A stretch of DNA of 64,000 bases from IMG/VR virus record IMGVR_UViG_3300005936_000001, positions 121,257 to 185,256 of that record; one strand, 5' to 3'. Every line of letters starts with the position of its first letter. Position 1 is the first letter of the stretch. The stretch is from a virus. Below the pieces are notes generated by a model, which was not told the DNA's origin, did no database searches, and worked only from the letters and a program-made list of their open reading frames with translations. Made by a program: the position numbers and the translations under genes. Shown here in pieces: positions 1 to 6,863 of this stretch.

Positions 1-2
1 AG

Positions 3-533
3 ATGCCTGAGTATTCTTCTACTATTTACGAGGGGTCACAGGGATTACTACTGGATCAGAACTTTGGGTTTTTCCCGAATGTCACACGTTCAAACACGGG
101 AAGTAAGAATGCTGTCGCTATACAAGGTTCATCCGACTTTCATATATATCTGGTAACCAGAGCCTATCAGACCAGGCACGGTAACGGATTTATGTCTAAG
201 GAAGATATCAAACATAATATATTGACAGACCCCCTGGAAACAAACCAAACAGGTAAGTATCAGGGGGAGTTTCGAAGAGCTATACTCGATGTGTCTATGC
301 TCGAGTATGCTATTAATAAAGATGATGTTATTCGTAACGCAGGTTCCCGGACATTGGTAGTAACATGTCTCGACCATCTGTCGGAGTATTGTCTTTATTA
401 TAAAGGTTGTTTCCTACGATGTAATAATGAGTCAGACTTCATTACATTTATTTCCAGTACATTGGGAATAGATAACGTACTCATAAGTAGGAGTAATGAC
501 TCAAAAAACATAGAGGAGTTTAACAGTTCATAA
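3..533 (+). CDS. Adenylosuccinate synthetase-like protein (PurA/PurZ family), C-terminal part, cut by window edge
   Basis: The frame is open to the left edge, so the N-terminal half, with the GTP/IMP-binding loop, is missing. The visible 176 residues contain YEGSQGLLLDQNFGFFP, which matches the family's EGAQG-x-LLD block, then TRSNTGSKNA and VTRAYQTRHGNGF, which matches the conserved Arg-rich substrate loop, then QGEFRRAILDVSMLEYAI. Family knowledge: PurA joins IMP and aspartate using GTP in AMP synthesis; phage PurZ relatives do the same on dGMP to make 2-aminoadenine DNA. The residues separating the two activities are upstream of the window, so I do not choose between them. It is followed by a stem-bounded intergenic element, then small genes. 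Family membership is secure; the substrate is not. Confidence 0.8.
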   Translation: MPEYSSTIYEGSQGLLLDQNFGFFPNVTRSNTGSKNAVAIQGSSDFHIYLVTRAYQTRHGNGFMSKEDIKHNILTDPLETNQTGKYQGEFRRAILDVSMLEYAINKDDVIRNAGSRTLVVTCLDHLSEYCLYYKGCFLRCNNESDFITFISSTLGIDNVLISRSNDSKNIEEFNSS

Positions 534-539
534 CTTTTT

Positions 540-601
540 GGATGGGTGGTCTCTAAAAACGTTAAACTAACGGAAAAGATATAAGTAAGTGCTGCCCATC
601 C
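540..601 (+). ncRNA. Stem-bounded intergenic RNA element, possibly a tRNA relic
   Basis: GGATGGG (540-546) pairs with CCCATCC (595-601), and the stem can extend four more pairs with wobbles. An inner hairpin CGTTA/TAACG lies near 560-572. The 7-bp outer stem followed by an unpaired A looks like a tRNA acceptor stem, but the 62-nt body has no recognisable D, anticodon or T arm. It also shares a TTTTTGGA lead-in with the tRNA-like element at 1874. It could equally be a processing or mRNA-stability structure. Confidence 0.3.
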
Positions 602-635
602 ATCTTAACCATTAACCAGAAAGGATATATGATAT

Positions 636-872
636 ATGATATATGTAGTTAGTACTTCAGAAGGAGATACATTTGTTAAGGAAGTAACCGAACAAGAGTT
701 AGTGAAAAATCTAGATGAAGGTCGGTATGGTGAACCGGAGTTTGTGAAAGATGTAAAAGGAAGAGACGGCGACACTGAGAACTGGGAAGATAAACTTCTT
801 ATTATTAAGGGCGAAATAATTACCCCCAAGCCAAGAGCAAAGGTAGTAAACTGGGAAATACCTGAGAAATAG
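636..872 (+). CDS. Hypothetical acidic protein, 78 aa
   Basis: No family recognised. It opens with a beta-like MIYVVSTSEGDTFVKE and is rich in Glu, Asp and Lys, with no membrane segment and no Cys. The start is one of three closely spaced ATGs in a GATATAT repeat; 636 is chosen because it opens the frame, with AGAAAGGA about 10 nt upstream. It lies between the PurA/PurZ-like gene and a membrane protein gene and may share their transcript. Confidence 0.6.
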   Translation: MIYVVSTSEGDTFVKEVTEQELVKNLDEGRYGEPEFVKDVKGRDGDTENWEDKLLIIKGEIITPKPRAKVVNWEIPEK

Positions 873-933
873 ATTTTGGACAGGTAGAGCAGTAACCATT
901 TATAAGAAAAGGAAAATAACAAAGGAGTACAGA

Positions 934-1290
934 GTGGCAAATTTTCTACGAGTAGTTGGTCTATGTGTAGCCGCTATATTAATTATTGCGGTTATGGTCG
1001 GTACGTTCTTCGGAGCACTGTATCTCAAGAGGTATGTGTATTCTCTGGAACGCGAAGCAGTTAAAGAATCGTTGCCTTACAAGGAGGGTAAGACAGCCCA
1101 GATGATGCAGTTGGCGTCTGAATATAACAGACTTGAAATTGAGATAGCCAAAACTGATTCTGAAAAACTAATAGAAGCACTAAAATCACAACAAGTATGT
1201 ATCATCGAAAAACTAAAGATCGAACGAGAAAAGATGCATGGAAAAGACATTCCGTCAGAAGTTCAAAAAATAATTAACTATCACGAATAA
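934..1290 (+). CDS. Small membrane-anchored coiled-coil protein (possible inner-membrane spanin), GTG start
   Basis: 118 aa from a GTG start preceded by AAAGGAG. Residues about 6-30 (VVGLCVAAILIIAVMVG and on) form one hydrophobic segment, followed by a basic stop (KRY) and a Glu/Lys/Leu-rich stretch, residues 45-100, with coiled-coil character. A gene for a lipobox protein begins 12 nt downstream. A membrane-anchored coiled coil next to a lipoprotein is the layout of two-component spanins, which fuse inner and outer membranes at lysis. This is inference from architecture: no lysis gene is visible nearby and the partner is larger than a typical outer spanin. Confidence 0.6.
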   Translation: MANFLRVVGLCVAAILIIAVMVGTFFGALYLKRYVYSLEREAVKESLPYKEGKTAQMMQLASEYNRLEIEIAKTDSEKLIEALKSQQVCIIEKLKIEREKMHGKDIPSEVQKIINYHE

Positions 1291-1302
1291 GGGAGTAAAG
1301 TT

Positions 1303-1863
1303 ATGAAACGTTTTATAGCGTTAATACTCATCATCCAGGTTATCTTTCTAACTGGGTGTGACGACAAAAGCAGTGATGCTAAAGATCAGGAGCTGGTTAA
1401 CAAGCAGCAGGGGCAGTATGGAAAGGTGCACCCGTTGCCGTTCTTCGACCACAGTATTCCACGGGATGTCTATACCCAGATTTACGAGGTAGTGACAACC
1501 AAGGCGTATACAACCTACACCATCATCGAATCGATCACAGGCATGACTAAGTTTCATGGCGTATCGATTGGATATGGGATACCGGTTGATACAAGCCTGA
1601 CAAATCCGCTTCAAAAATATAGTGGAAGACACCTTGCCGATGCTGTGATAGAACAGGCGGAGCCGAATGGCTTATTCTCCTCTAAGAATACAGATGGAAC
1701 CTGGGTACTCTTTGTACAGAGTGACGGGAGTGTTACTCCGATATATACGGAACATAAAGTAACCACCTTCCCATTCCCTGTAGTCCCTGATGGTTCAGGG
1801 GGCTGGTGTAGGCCGGATAATACCCCATCGAAATTCAAGGTTAAAATAAAATCGAGGAAGTAG
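1303..1863 (+). CDS. Phage lipoprotein of unknown function
   Basis: 186 aa. It starts with a signal peptide (MKRFIALILIIQVIFLTGC) ending in a lipobox LTGC, so Cys19 should be lipidated after signal peptidase II cleavage. The mature part contains PLPFFDHSIPRDVYTQIYEV, a block I associate with a family of phage lipoproteins of unknown role, then SIGYGIPVDTSLTNPLQ. GGAG lies 10 nt before the ATG. Possible roles are outer-membrane spanin partner of the upstream gene or superinfection exclusion; neither is shown by sequence. It is followed by tRNA-like elements. Confidence 0.7.
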   Translation: MKRFIALILIIQVIFLTGCDDKSSDAKDQELVNKQQGQYGKVHPLPFFDHSIPRDVYTQIYEVVTTKAYTTYTIIESITGMTKFHGVSIGYGIPVDTSLTNPLQKYSGRHLADAVIEQAEPNGLFSSKNTDGTWVLFVQSDGSVTPIYTEHKVTTFPFPVVPDGSGGWCRPDNTPSKFKVKIKSRK

Positions 1864-1873
1864 TATAGTTTTT

Positions 1874-1961
1874 GGACGGTCTGGCTGATAATAGCACCGG
1901 TCCTCTAAACCGGAGAATGCAGGTGAGTCCAGGTTCTAACGGACAAGTCCTGCACCGTCCA
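1874..1961 (+). tRNA. tRNA-like element, anticodon UCU (Arg), with interrupted T-loop
   Basis: Acceptor GGACGGT (1874-1880) pairs with ACCGTCC (1954-1960). The anticodon arm CCGGT/ACCGG (1897-1913) is a perfect 5-bp stem with 7-nt loop CCTCTAA, giving UCU; position 33 is C instead of U. T-stem GCAGG (1919-1923) pairs with CCTGC (1949-1953), but the loop is 25 nt and holds its own hairpin (GTCC...GGAC, 1927-1944). Removing 18 nt would leave a normal 7-nt loop. The D-arm has only three good pairs and no GG. It is either a decayed tRNA or an unusual tRNA mimic. AGA, the codon it would read, is very common in this phage. Confidence 0.4.
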
Positions 1962-1967
1962 TTTTAT

Positions 1968-2076
1968 GAGTAGTGTATGCAAGAAAGGCTCCTCTTGAGA
2001 AGGAGGGAAGGTGTCTGCTGATGGTTGACAACAGAGGCACTGAATCGCGGGTAATAAATCCCGCCACTACTCGCCA
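1968..2076 (+). tRNA. tRNA-like element, anticodon UGA (Ser), long variable arm, degenerate D and T arms
   Basis: An 8-bp acceptor GAGTAGTG (1968-1975)/CACTACTC (2065-2072) ends in GCCA, so the CCA is encoded. The anticodon arm CTCCT/AGGAG (1989-2005) has loop CTTGAGA, with U33 and anticodon UGA for serine. A long variable region (2006-2046) folds through GTGTCT/AGGCAC, as class II tRNAs do. T-stem GCGGG/CCCGC has an 8-nt loop TAATAAAT in place of TTCGAAT. Only 13 nt separate the acceptor from the anticodon stem and no D-stem is seen. The layout is tRNA-Ser-like but the missing D-arm argues for decay or mimicry. Confidence 0.42.
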
Positions 2077-2107
2077 TTTTTTGTTTGTAATAGGCAGGAG
2101 GCGAAAG

Positions 2108-2263
2108 ATGTTACCGATGGTACTGTTCTGGGTACTTGCAGTTGGAAGATGGTCAAAAGAGATTATAGTACAGAGGATTGATATGTTTCCTGATATCATG
2201 AGAAAAATAATCAGATCACTGACCAAGACGCTATGGGTGAAAAAAGCTTCCAACCAAAGCTAA
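2108..2263 (+). CDS. Small hydrophobic protein, 51 aa
   Basis: The ATG at 2108 follows a good ribosome site, GGCAGGAGGCGAAAG. The protein opens with MLPMVLFWVLAVGRW, a short membrane-compatible helix, then an amphipathic basic stretch rich in Ile, Arg and Lys. The frame stays open upstream into the tRNA-like element, so the ribosome site decides this start. No family recognised. Confidence 0.5.
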   Translation: MLPMVLFWVLAVGRWSKEIIVQRIDMFPDIMRKIIRSLTKTLWVKKASNQS

Positions 2264-2316
2264 CAATAACCATTACTATTATAAACATATTTTATTTAAC
2301 AGAAAGGAATTACAGT

Positions 2317-2850
2317 ATGAAGTGGGATCATCTTTTTATTAATATGTGTGATTGTATCGCACAGAAGTCGAAAGACTTAAGTACCAAAGTTGGGGCTGTT
2401 ATTGTCAGTCAGGACAACAAGGTCCGAAGTGTCGGCTTCAATGGTTTTCCTCGCGGAGCTATTGATAAGGTTGACAACGATGCCTACATACAGCTCTGTA
2501 AGCTACATAAAAAAAAGAATGGTTCTGTCGATACAGTTGCAGTAAAGCAACATTTGGCAGATATAATGTCGAAGAGGTATGAGCGTCCATTGAAGTATAA
2601 GTGGACTGAGCATGCTGAGCGTAATGCTATTTATAATGCAGAGATGACACTAAAAGGGTGTAAGATTTACATCAATAGTCTACCACCGTGCTGTGATTGT
2701 GCCAGAGCTATTATTCAGGCTGGAATCGTTGAAGTTATTACGGTTGAAAATGAAATACCGGAGCGTTGGAAAGAGGATTGTACTATTGCTCTGGAAATGC
2801 TCAGAGAATGTAATGTATATATAAGAGAGGGAAATGAAAACAATATCTGA
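2317..2850 (+). CDS. dCMP deaminase (zinc-dependent cytidine deaminase superfamily)
   Basis: 177 aa. It deaminates dCMP to dUMP, feeding dTMP synthesis during phage replication. Zinc site: TEHAERNAI with His99 and proton-shuttle Glu101, then PPCCDCA with Cys125 and Cys128. The N-terminal QKSKDLSTKVGAVIV and FNGFPRGA are typical of phage and bacterial dCMP deaminases, and the 45-residue insertion before the HAE motif resembles that of T4-type enzymes. The start at 2317 (AGAAAGGAATTACAGT upstream) is preferred over an in-frame ATG at 2233, which would add a non-conserved Ile-rich extension. It overlaps the next gene by 17 nt. Confidence 0.93.
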   Translation: MKWDHLFINMCDCIAQKSKDLSTKVGAVIVSQDNKVRSVGFNGFPRGAIDKVDNDAYIQLCKLHKKKNGSVDTVAVKQHLADIMSKRYERPLKYKWTEHAERNAIYNAEMTLKGCKIYINSLPPCCDCARAIIQAGIVEVITVENEIPERWKEDCTIALEMLRECNVYIREGNENNI

Positions 2851-3019
2851 TTTACTTGATTCATTTAAGAAGGAACTCGGCACTCAGTCATATATCAATA
2901 AGGTACAGATGATGATGGCTATTGAAGTGATTCGTGATAGATTATGTGGAGAAGATTCTGAAGAGGACTACAATAAAGCCACAGAGATTAGAGAAACGTT
3001 ACACGGTGAAAAGAAATGA
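2834..3019 (+). CDS. Hypothetical protein, 61 aa
   Basis: Its start lies inside the end of the dCMP deaminase gene with AGAGAGGGA just upstream, so translation is probably coupled. The sequence is helical and acidic (KTISDLLDSFKKELG, MMMAIEVIRDRLCGEDSEED). No family recognised. Its stop overlaps the next start as AATGA. Confidence 0.65.
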   Translation: MKTISDLLDSFKKELGTQSYINKVQMMMAIEVIRDRLCGEDSEEDYNKATEIRETLHGEKK

Positions 3020-3237
3020 AAACACAAAAACAAGCCTCTGAAAAAATAGAGAACTTAAAGAATGGGGAGCATTGCTACTTTAACACTTTTCAAGATGGAG
3101 GTGCGGTTTGTTATAGGTGTAACGATATGTATTTACTATTTGAAGTCCCGAATTACGGCGGTGATGAAAGGTATGTGGGTACTTATTTTGAAAATCAACT
3201 CAACGATATGATTGGTAAAGCGTTTAGCTGGACTTAA
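3016..3237 (+). CDS. Hypothetical protein, 73 aa
   Basis: It starts at an ATGA overlap with the preceding gene. After a basic N-terminal stretch come alternating aromatic and Cys residues (GEHCYFNTFQDGGAVCYRC, YLLFEVPNYGGDERYVGTYF) suggesting a small beta-sheet domain. The two CxxC-like pairs are not spaced like a standard zinc ribbon. It sits in the metabolic operon directly before the NMN adenylyltransferase gene; function unknown. Confidence 0.65.
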   Translation: MKTQKQASEKIENLKNGEHCYFNTFQDGGAVCYRCNDMYLLFEVPNYGGDERYVGTYFENQLNDMIGKAFSWT

Positions 3238-3250
3238 CAATGGAGAATTA

Positions 3251-4159
3251 ATGAAAACAAAAGTAAACGTAGGAGTAATAGTCGGTAGGTTTCAGGTAGC
3301 CGAACTGCACGAGGGACACAAGCAGTTAATTCAAAGTGTCCGGAACGAGCACAATAAGGTTATTATATTTCTAGGGCTGTCTGTATGTGTCGGGACAAAG
3401 AACAACCCTCTAGATTACGAAGCCCGTAAGCAGATGATACTCCAGACATTTCCGGAGATCATTGTAGGGTATATACAGGACATGCGTAACGACGAAGTAT
3501 GGTCTACAACCCTGGACAGAGAGATCAACAAACTCAAGAGTCCCGCGGAAAACGTAACCCTGTATGGAGGCAGAGATGCTTTCATTAAGCATTATTCAGG
3601 TTATTTCCCTGTAGTAGAGCTGGAGCCTGAGATATATATCTCCGGTTCTCAGGAGCGGGAGAAGGTAAGTTCTAAGGTAGTTTCTTCTCAGGAATTCAGA
3701 ATGGGTGTCATATGGAGAGCATACCATCAATACCCCAGATGTATTCCTACAGTGGATATCGCTATAATCAGGGATAATGAGGTACTTCTTGCACAGAAGC
3801 CCGGAGAGGACACGTGGCGCTTCGTAGGGGGTTTCGCGGACGGTAAGACGTCTTTTGACGTAGATGCCCGCAGAGAGGTGTTGGAGGAGACAGGATTGGA
3901 AGTTGGAGATATGGAATATATCTGCAGCTTGCCTATCGATGATTGGAGATATAAGGGTGAACAGGACAATATCGTAACGACATTCTTTAAAGCCAAGTAT
4001 GTATTCGGCTCTCCTAAACCGATGGATGATATATGCGGGCTGAAGTGGTTTGATATGACACATATCAAAGTAGAGGAAATCAATGAGGTACACCGTCCGC
4101 TAATGGAAAAACTATTGGGGATGGGATTATTAATAATGGAGGGAGATTCTATAGTATAG
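3251..4159 (+). CDS. Bifunctional NMN adenylyltransferase / Nudix hydrolase
   Basis: 302 aa. The N-terminal nucleotidyltransferase domain (residues 5-170) carries GRFQVAELHEGHKQLI with the HxGH signature (His20, His23) and a late YISGSQERE block like the ISGT-x-xR motif. It would join NMN and ATP into NAD. The C-terminal Nudix domain has GGFADGKTSF...REVLEETGL (about 193-216), with REVLEE intact but Lys/Thr where the first box Glu usually sits. This two-domain layout is known from phage and bacterial NadM-type proteins, where the Nudix half acts on ADP-ribose. The start at 3251 is chosen over an ATG at 3212 because it has GGAG upstream and begins at the conserved fold. The NAMPT gene follows after a homing endonuclease. 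Confidence 0.9.
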   Translation: MKTKVNVGVIVGRFQVAELHEGHKQLIQSVRNEHNKVIIFLGLSVCVGTKNNPLDYEARKQMILQTFPEIIVGYIQDMRNDEVWSTTLDREINKLKSPAENVTLYGGRDAFIKHYSGYFPVVELEPEIYISGSQEREKVSSKVVSSQEFRMGVIWRAYHQYPRCIPTVDIAIIRDNEVLLAQKPGEDTWRFVGGFADGKTSFDVDARREVLEETGLEVGDMEYICSLPIDDWRYKGEQDNIVTTFFKAKYVFGSPKPMDDICGLKWFDMTHIKVEEINEVHRPLMEKLLGMGLLIMEGDSIV

Positions 4160-4176
4160 TTGTAATTGTATCTTTT

Positions 4177-4209
4177 GTGTGTTAGCTTATATGATATAAG
4201 CTAACACAC
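4177..4209 (+). promoter_or_regulatory. Perfect inverted repeat ahead of the HNH endonuclease ribosome site
   Basis: A 16-nt arm (GTGTGTTAGCTTATAT) is followed by one base and its exact reverse complement, ending right against the GGAGG of the next gene. There is no U-tract, so it is not a simple terminator. In mRNA it would be a long hairpin touching the ribosome site, able to limit translation of the endonuclease or protect the 5' end. Confidence 0.7.
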
Positions 4210-4220
4210 GGAGGTACTAA

Positions 4221-5198
4221 GTGAACAACGTAGGACTATACAACAATTTAATTTCTAAAGCACAGCAGTCTAACAGAAGTATAGATGATGATATCTATTA
4301 TGAGCGTCATCATATTATACCTAAATGTATGAATGGAACCAATGATATAAATAATCTGGTTCTACTCACAGCAAGAGAACATTTTCTAGCCCATTGGATA
4401 TTAGTTAAAATACATAGGGGAAATTTTAAACTGATATATGCTTTTAATAGCTTTTGCATGTCTTTAGGGGATAGACCAAACTCACATATATATAAATACG
4501 CTCGAGACAGGTATATAAAAATGCTTAAGGAGAATGATGAGTGGAAATTAAAAATTTCTGAGACAAACAAAAAAAAGATATGGGTAAAGAGAGGGGATAC
4601 TTGTAGGCGTATTGTTCAAGAAGAAATGGATAAATATGTCGAGAAGGGCTGGGTTAAAGGTAGAATTATTTTACATAGGAAAACCCATAGCCAAATTACC
4701 AGAGATAAAATAGGGCTTGGAAATAAAGGACATATTCATGGACTTGAGGTGAAACAGAAAATATCAGAGGGGGGTAAAAATACCGTTTGGATAAATAAGG
4801 ACGGGATTGATAAAATGGCTAAAGGTGTGCGACTTACTAATTATTTAGAAGATGGATGGGTGAGAGGGAGAATAAATACAAAAAATTTAGGTACTGTAAA
4901 AGGATGTATAGTCATTACTAAAAATAATAGACAAACAAGAATAAACTCTAGTCAATTATCTGAATATTTAAAAGAGGGTTGGGCAAAAGGAGGCACTAAA
5001 GGTAGAAAGATTTTTTCACAGTCTCAGAAAGATAAAATATCTAAAAAGATGAAAAATACTGTATGGATGAATAATGAAAAAGATAGTTCTAAAAGGATTT
5101 CACTATTGGAATTACCTAAATATACTCATAACGGATGGGTTATAGGAAGACTAAAAACATCTTCATTAGGCAACAATCAATTTTCAGAGGGAAAATAA
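4221..5198 (+). CDS. HNH homing endonuclease with C-terminal DNA-binding repeats, GTG start
   Basis: 325 aa. Residues 28-60 hold the HNH core: ERHHIIPKCMNGTNDINNL followed by LLTAREHFLAHW, as in H-N-H endonucleases. Downstream are four imperfect repeats of a module ending in EKGWVKGRI, EDGWVRGRI, KEGWAKGGT and HNGWVIGRL, each preceded by a VWxN-like strand, probably DNA-binding modules of the NUMOD kind. It is more AT-rich than its neighbours, as expected of a mobile gene. It sits between the two NAD-synthesis genes without breaking either. The GTG start at 4221 follows GGAGG, itself next to a perfect hairpin. Confidence 0.87.
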   Translation: MNNVGLYNNLISKAQQSNRSIDDDIYYERHHIIPKCMNGTNDINNLVLLTAREHFLAHWILVKIHRGNFKLIYAFNSFCMSLGDRPNSHIYKYARDRYIKMLKENDEWKLKISETNKKKIWVKRGDTCRRIVQEEMDKYVEKGWVKGRIILHRKTHSQITRDKIGLGNKGHIHGLEVKQKISEGGKNTVWINKDGIDKMAKGVRLTNYLEDGWVRGRINTKNLGTVKGCIVITKNNRQTRINSSQLSEYLKEGWAKGGTKGRKIFSQSQKDKISKKMKNTVWMNNEKDSSKRISLLELPKYTHNGWVIGRLKTSSLGNNQFSEGK

Positions 5199-5200
5199 AA

Positions 5201-6568
5201 ATGAAAAATAACATATGTTTACTTTCAGATTCATATAAAATGGGGCATTTTTCCATGCTGCCTGAAGGCACCGAGTATGTATACAGTTACATGGAAGCAA
5301 GAAAGGGTGCGACATTCAATAATACTGTATTCTTCGGGCTGCAGTATCTGCTTAAAGAATACTTCACAGGGAGTGTTCTGACTGCTGGTAAGATACAGCA
5401 GGCACAAGCTGTAATAGATACACATCTAGGTCCCGGAGCTTTCAACAGAGAGGGATGGGAGAACATGCTGGATAAGCATCAAGGCATGTTACCTGTACGC
5501 ATAAAAGCCGTTCCTGAGGGGACACCCATAAGCATAGATAATATTATGATGTCTGTTCAGAACACTGACACCGAATCACCGTGGTTAACTGGATACATTG
5601 AGACTGTGCTGACGCACTTGTGGTACGCGTCTACAGTAGCTACGTTGAGTCGGGAATGTAAGAAGATGATGAAGAACTATCTGAATAACACCTCAGAGAA
5701 CATGGAGCGTCTTGATTTCATGCTGCATGATTTCGGGTTCAGAGGAGTATCCAGTGTGGAGAGTGCAGGATCCGGAGGAGCAGGACATCTTGTAAACTTC
5801 CAGGGCACAGATACTATACAAGCTCTGGAGTTTGCTATGGAGTATTACAACGCTCCTGTATGTGCTTATTCTGTTCCAGCTACTGAGCACAGTATAATGA
5901 CCGCTCTCGGGGAAGCCGGAGAGATGGAAATGATGGGAAGTTTGCTTGATAAGTATCCTGAAGGTATACTCAGTGTGGTTATTGATTCATACGACTACAT
6001 AAAGTTCATAGAGAATACACACAAGGCATATGGTAATAAGATAATGACAGGTAAATGTAAAGTAGTTTTTCGCCCGGATTCCGGGGAGCCTGTACGTACT
6101 AGCCTTAAAGTTGTTGAGCTTCTAGCAGAGAAGTTTGGTAGCTATAAGAACAGTAAGGGCTACAAAGCACTACATCCGAATATTGGAGTTCTCTGGGGGG
6201 ATGGGATTGATAAAGAAGGAATCAATCATATCCTGGATACTCTAAAGTCATATGGGTGGAGTTCCGACTGTATCGTTTTCGGTATGGGAGGAGGGCTGTT
6301 ACAGAAGGTTAATCGTGATACACAGCGGTTCGCTTTCAAGTCTTCGGCACAACGCCGTAAAGGTATTTGGCATGATATCTGGAAGGATCCCGTTGACAAA
6401 AGTAAAGTCAGTAAGCGCGGGAAACTTAAGCTTATCAAGGAAGGCAAGACTTTCCGCACCGTTTCACAACAGACTTCAGGAGAAGATCTTCTCGAAGTAG
6501 TATTTGAGAACGGGGAGTTGAAGCGGGATATGTCTTTCGATGAAGTCAGAGAGAATGCCAAGTTATAA
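5201..6568 (+). CDS. nadV: Nicotinamide phosphoribosyltransferase (NAMPT/NadV)
   Basis: 455 aa. It converts nicotinamide and PRPP to NMN; the upstream NMN adenylyltransferase would then make NAD. Conserved blocks are DSYKMGHFSMLPEGTEY at the N-terminus, FGFRGVSSVESAGSGGAGHL, GTDTIQALEF, VPATEHSIM with the catalytic-type His, VFRPDSGEP, LWGDGID and FGMGGGLLQKVNRDTQRFAFK near the phosphate site. The length fits the family. The start at 5201 begins at the conserved N-terminus; an in-frame ATG 66 nt upstream lies inside the endonuclease gene. A strong terminator follows. Confidence 0.95.
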   Translation: MKNNICLLSDSYKMGHFSMLPEGTEYVYSYMEARKGATFNNTVFFGLQYLLKEYFTGSVLTAGKIQQAQAVIDTHLGPGAFNREGWENMLDKHQGMLPVRIKAVPEGTPISIDNIMMSVQNTDTESPWLTGYIETVLTHLWYASTVATLSRECKKMMKNYLNNTSENMERLDFMLHDFGFRGVSSVESAGSGGAGHLVNFQGTDTIQALEFAMEYYNAPVCAYSVPATEHSIMTALGEAGEMEMMGSLLDKYPEGILSVVIDSYDYIKFIENTHKAYGNKIMTGKCKVVFRPDSGEPVRTSLKVVELLAEKFGSYKNSKGYKALHPNIGVLWGDGIDKEGINHILDTLKSYGWSSDCIVFGMGGGLLQKVNRDTQRFAFKSSAQRRKGIWHDIWKDPVDKSKVSKRGKLKLIKEGKTFRTVSQQTSGEDLLEVVFENGELKRDMSFDEVRENAKL

Positions 6569-6576
6569 TATATTAA

Positions 6577-6601
6577 AGAGTGTCGTACGACACTCTTTTT
6601 T
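6577..6601 (+). terminator. Rho-independent terminator after NAMPT
   Basis: The perfect palindrome AGAGTGTCGTACGACACTCT is followed by a run of T. It lies 9 nt after the NAMPT stop, and the promoter motif at 6606 follows directly. Confidence 0.92.
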
Positions 6602-6605
6602 AGCT

Positions 6606-6640
6606 ACTTAATTAAATCCATTTTATTGGCATTATATACT
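6606..6640 (+). promoter_or_regulatory. Phage promoter motif P1
   Basis: ACTTAAT at 6606 and TTGGCATTATATACT at 6626, exactly 20 nt apart start to start. Seven further copies in the window keep this spacing. It sits between a terminator and candidate ncRNA 1. Confidence 0.75.
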
Positions 6641-6790
6641 GATGAGGATCCCTTTATGTCATGGAAGAAGGCCCTCTGTATAGAGATGGTGTTATTCCCT
6701 ATTTTTTCACCGAATATAAAAAATAGGGGCGCAACAGCTGAGCTCTACAGGCTTAGCTGATTAGAAAGCCCGGTATTGGGCTTTCTTTTA
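6641..6790 (+). ncRNA. Candidate small noncoding RNA 1
   Basis: About 150 nt between promoter motif P1 and its own terminator, with no credible reading frame. Predicted elements are a long hairpin CCCTATTTTTT/AAAAAATAGGG (6697-6707 with 6719-6729), a CAGCT/AGCTG stem (6736-6760) and the terminal hairpin. The promoter-RNA-terminator layout recurs twice more in the window. Function unknown. Confidence 0.6.
6764..6790 (+). terminator. Terminator of candidate ncRNA 1
   Basis: Stem AGAAAGCCC (6764-6772) / GGGCTTTCT (6779-6787) with loop GGTATT and following T-rich tail. Promoter motif P2 begins 4 nt later. Confidence 0.85.
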
Positions 6791-6793
6791 GCT

Positions 6794-6828
6794 ACTTAAT
6801 AAAACTCCTTTTGTTGGCATTATATACT
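6794..6828 (+). promoter_or_regulatory. Phage promoter motif P2
   Basis: ACTTAAT (6794) and TTGGCATTATATACT (6814), 20 nt apart. It drives the three small genes 6864-7603. Confidence 0.75.
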
Positions 6829-6863
6829 AGAAACAAATAACCCCTAACATAAGGAGATAGGGA

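Noticed and set aside
1968-2076. Selenocysteine tRNA
   Set aside because: The 8-bp acceptor and long variable arm fit, but the anticodon is UGA rather than UCA and the long D-stem is absent.
1973-2107. N-terminal extension of the 51-aa protein
   Set aside because: The frame is open by chance through the Ser-type tRNA-like element; the good ribosome site supports the ATG at 2108.
6626-6640. TTGGCATTATATACT read as a sigma54 promoter
   Set aside because: TGGCA is present, but the required GC element about 5 nt further (TTGC) is absent in all copies.
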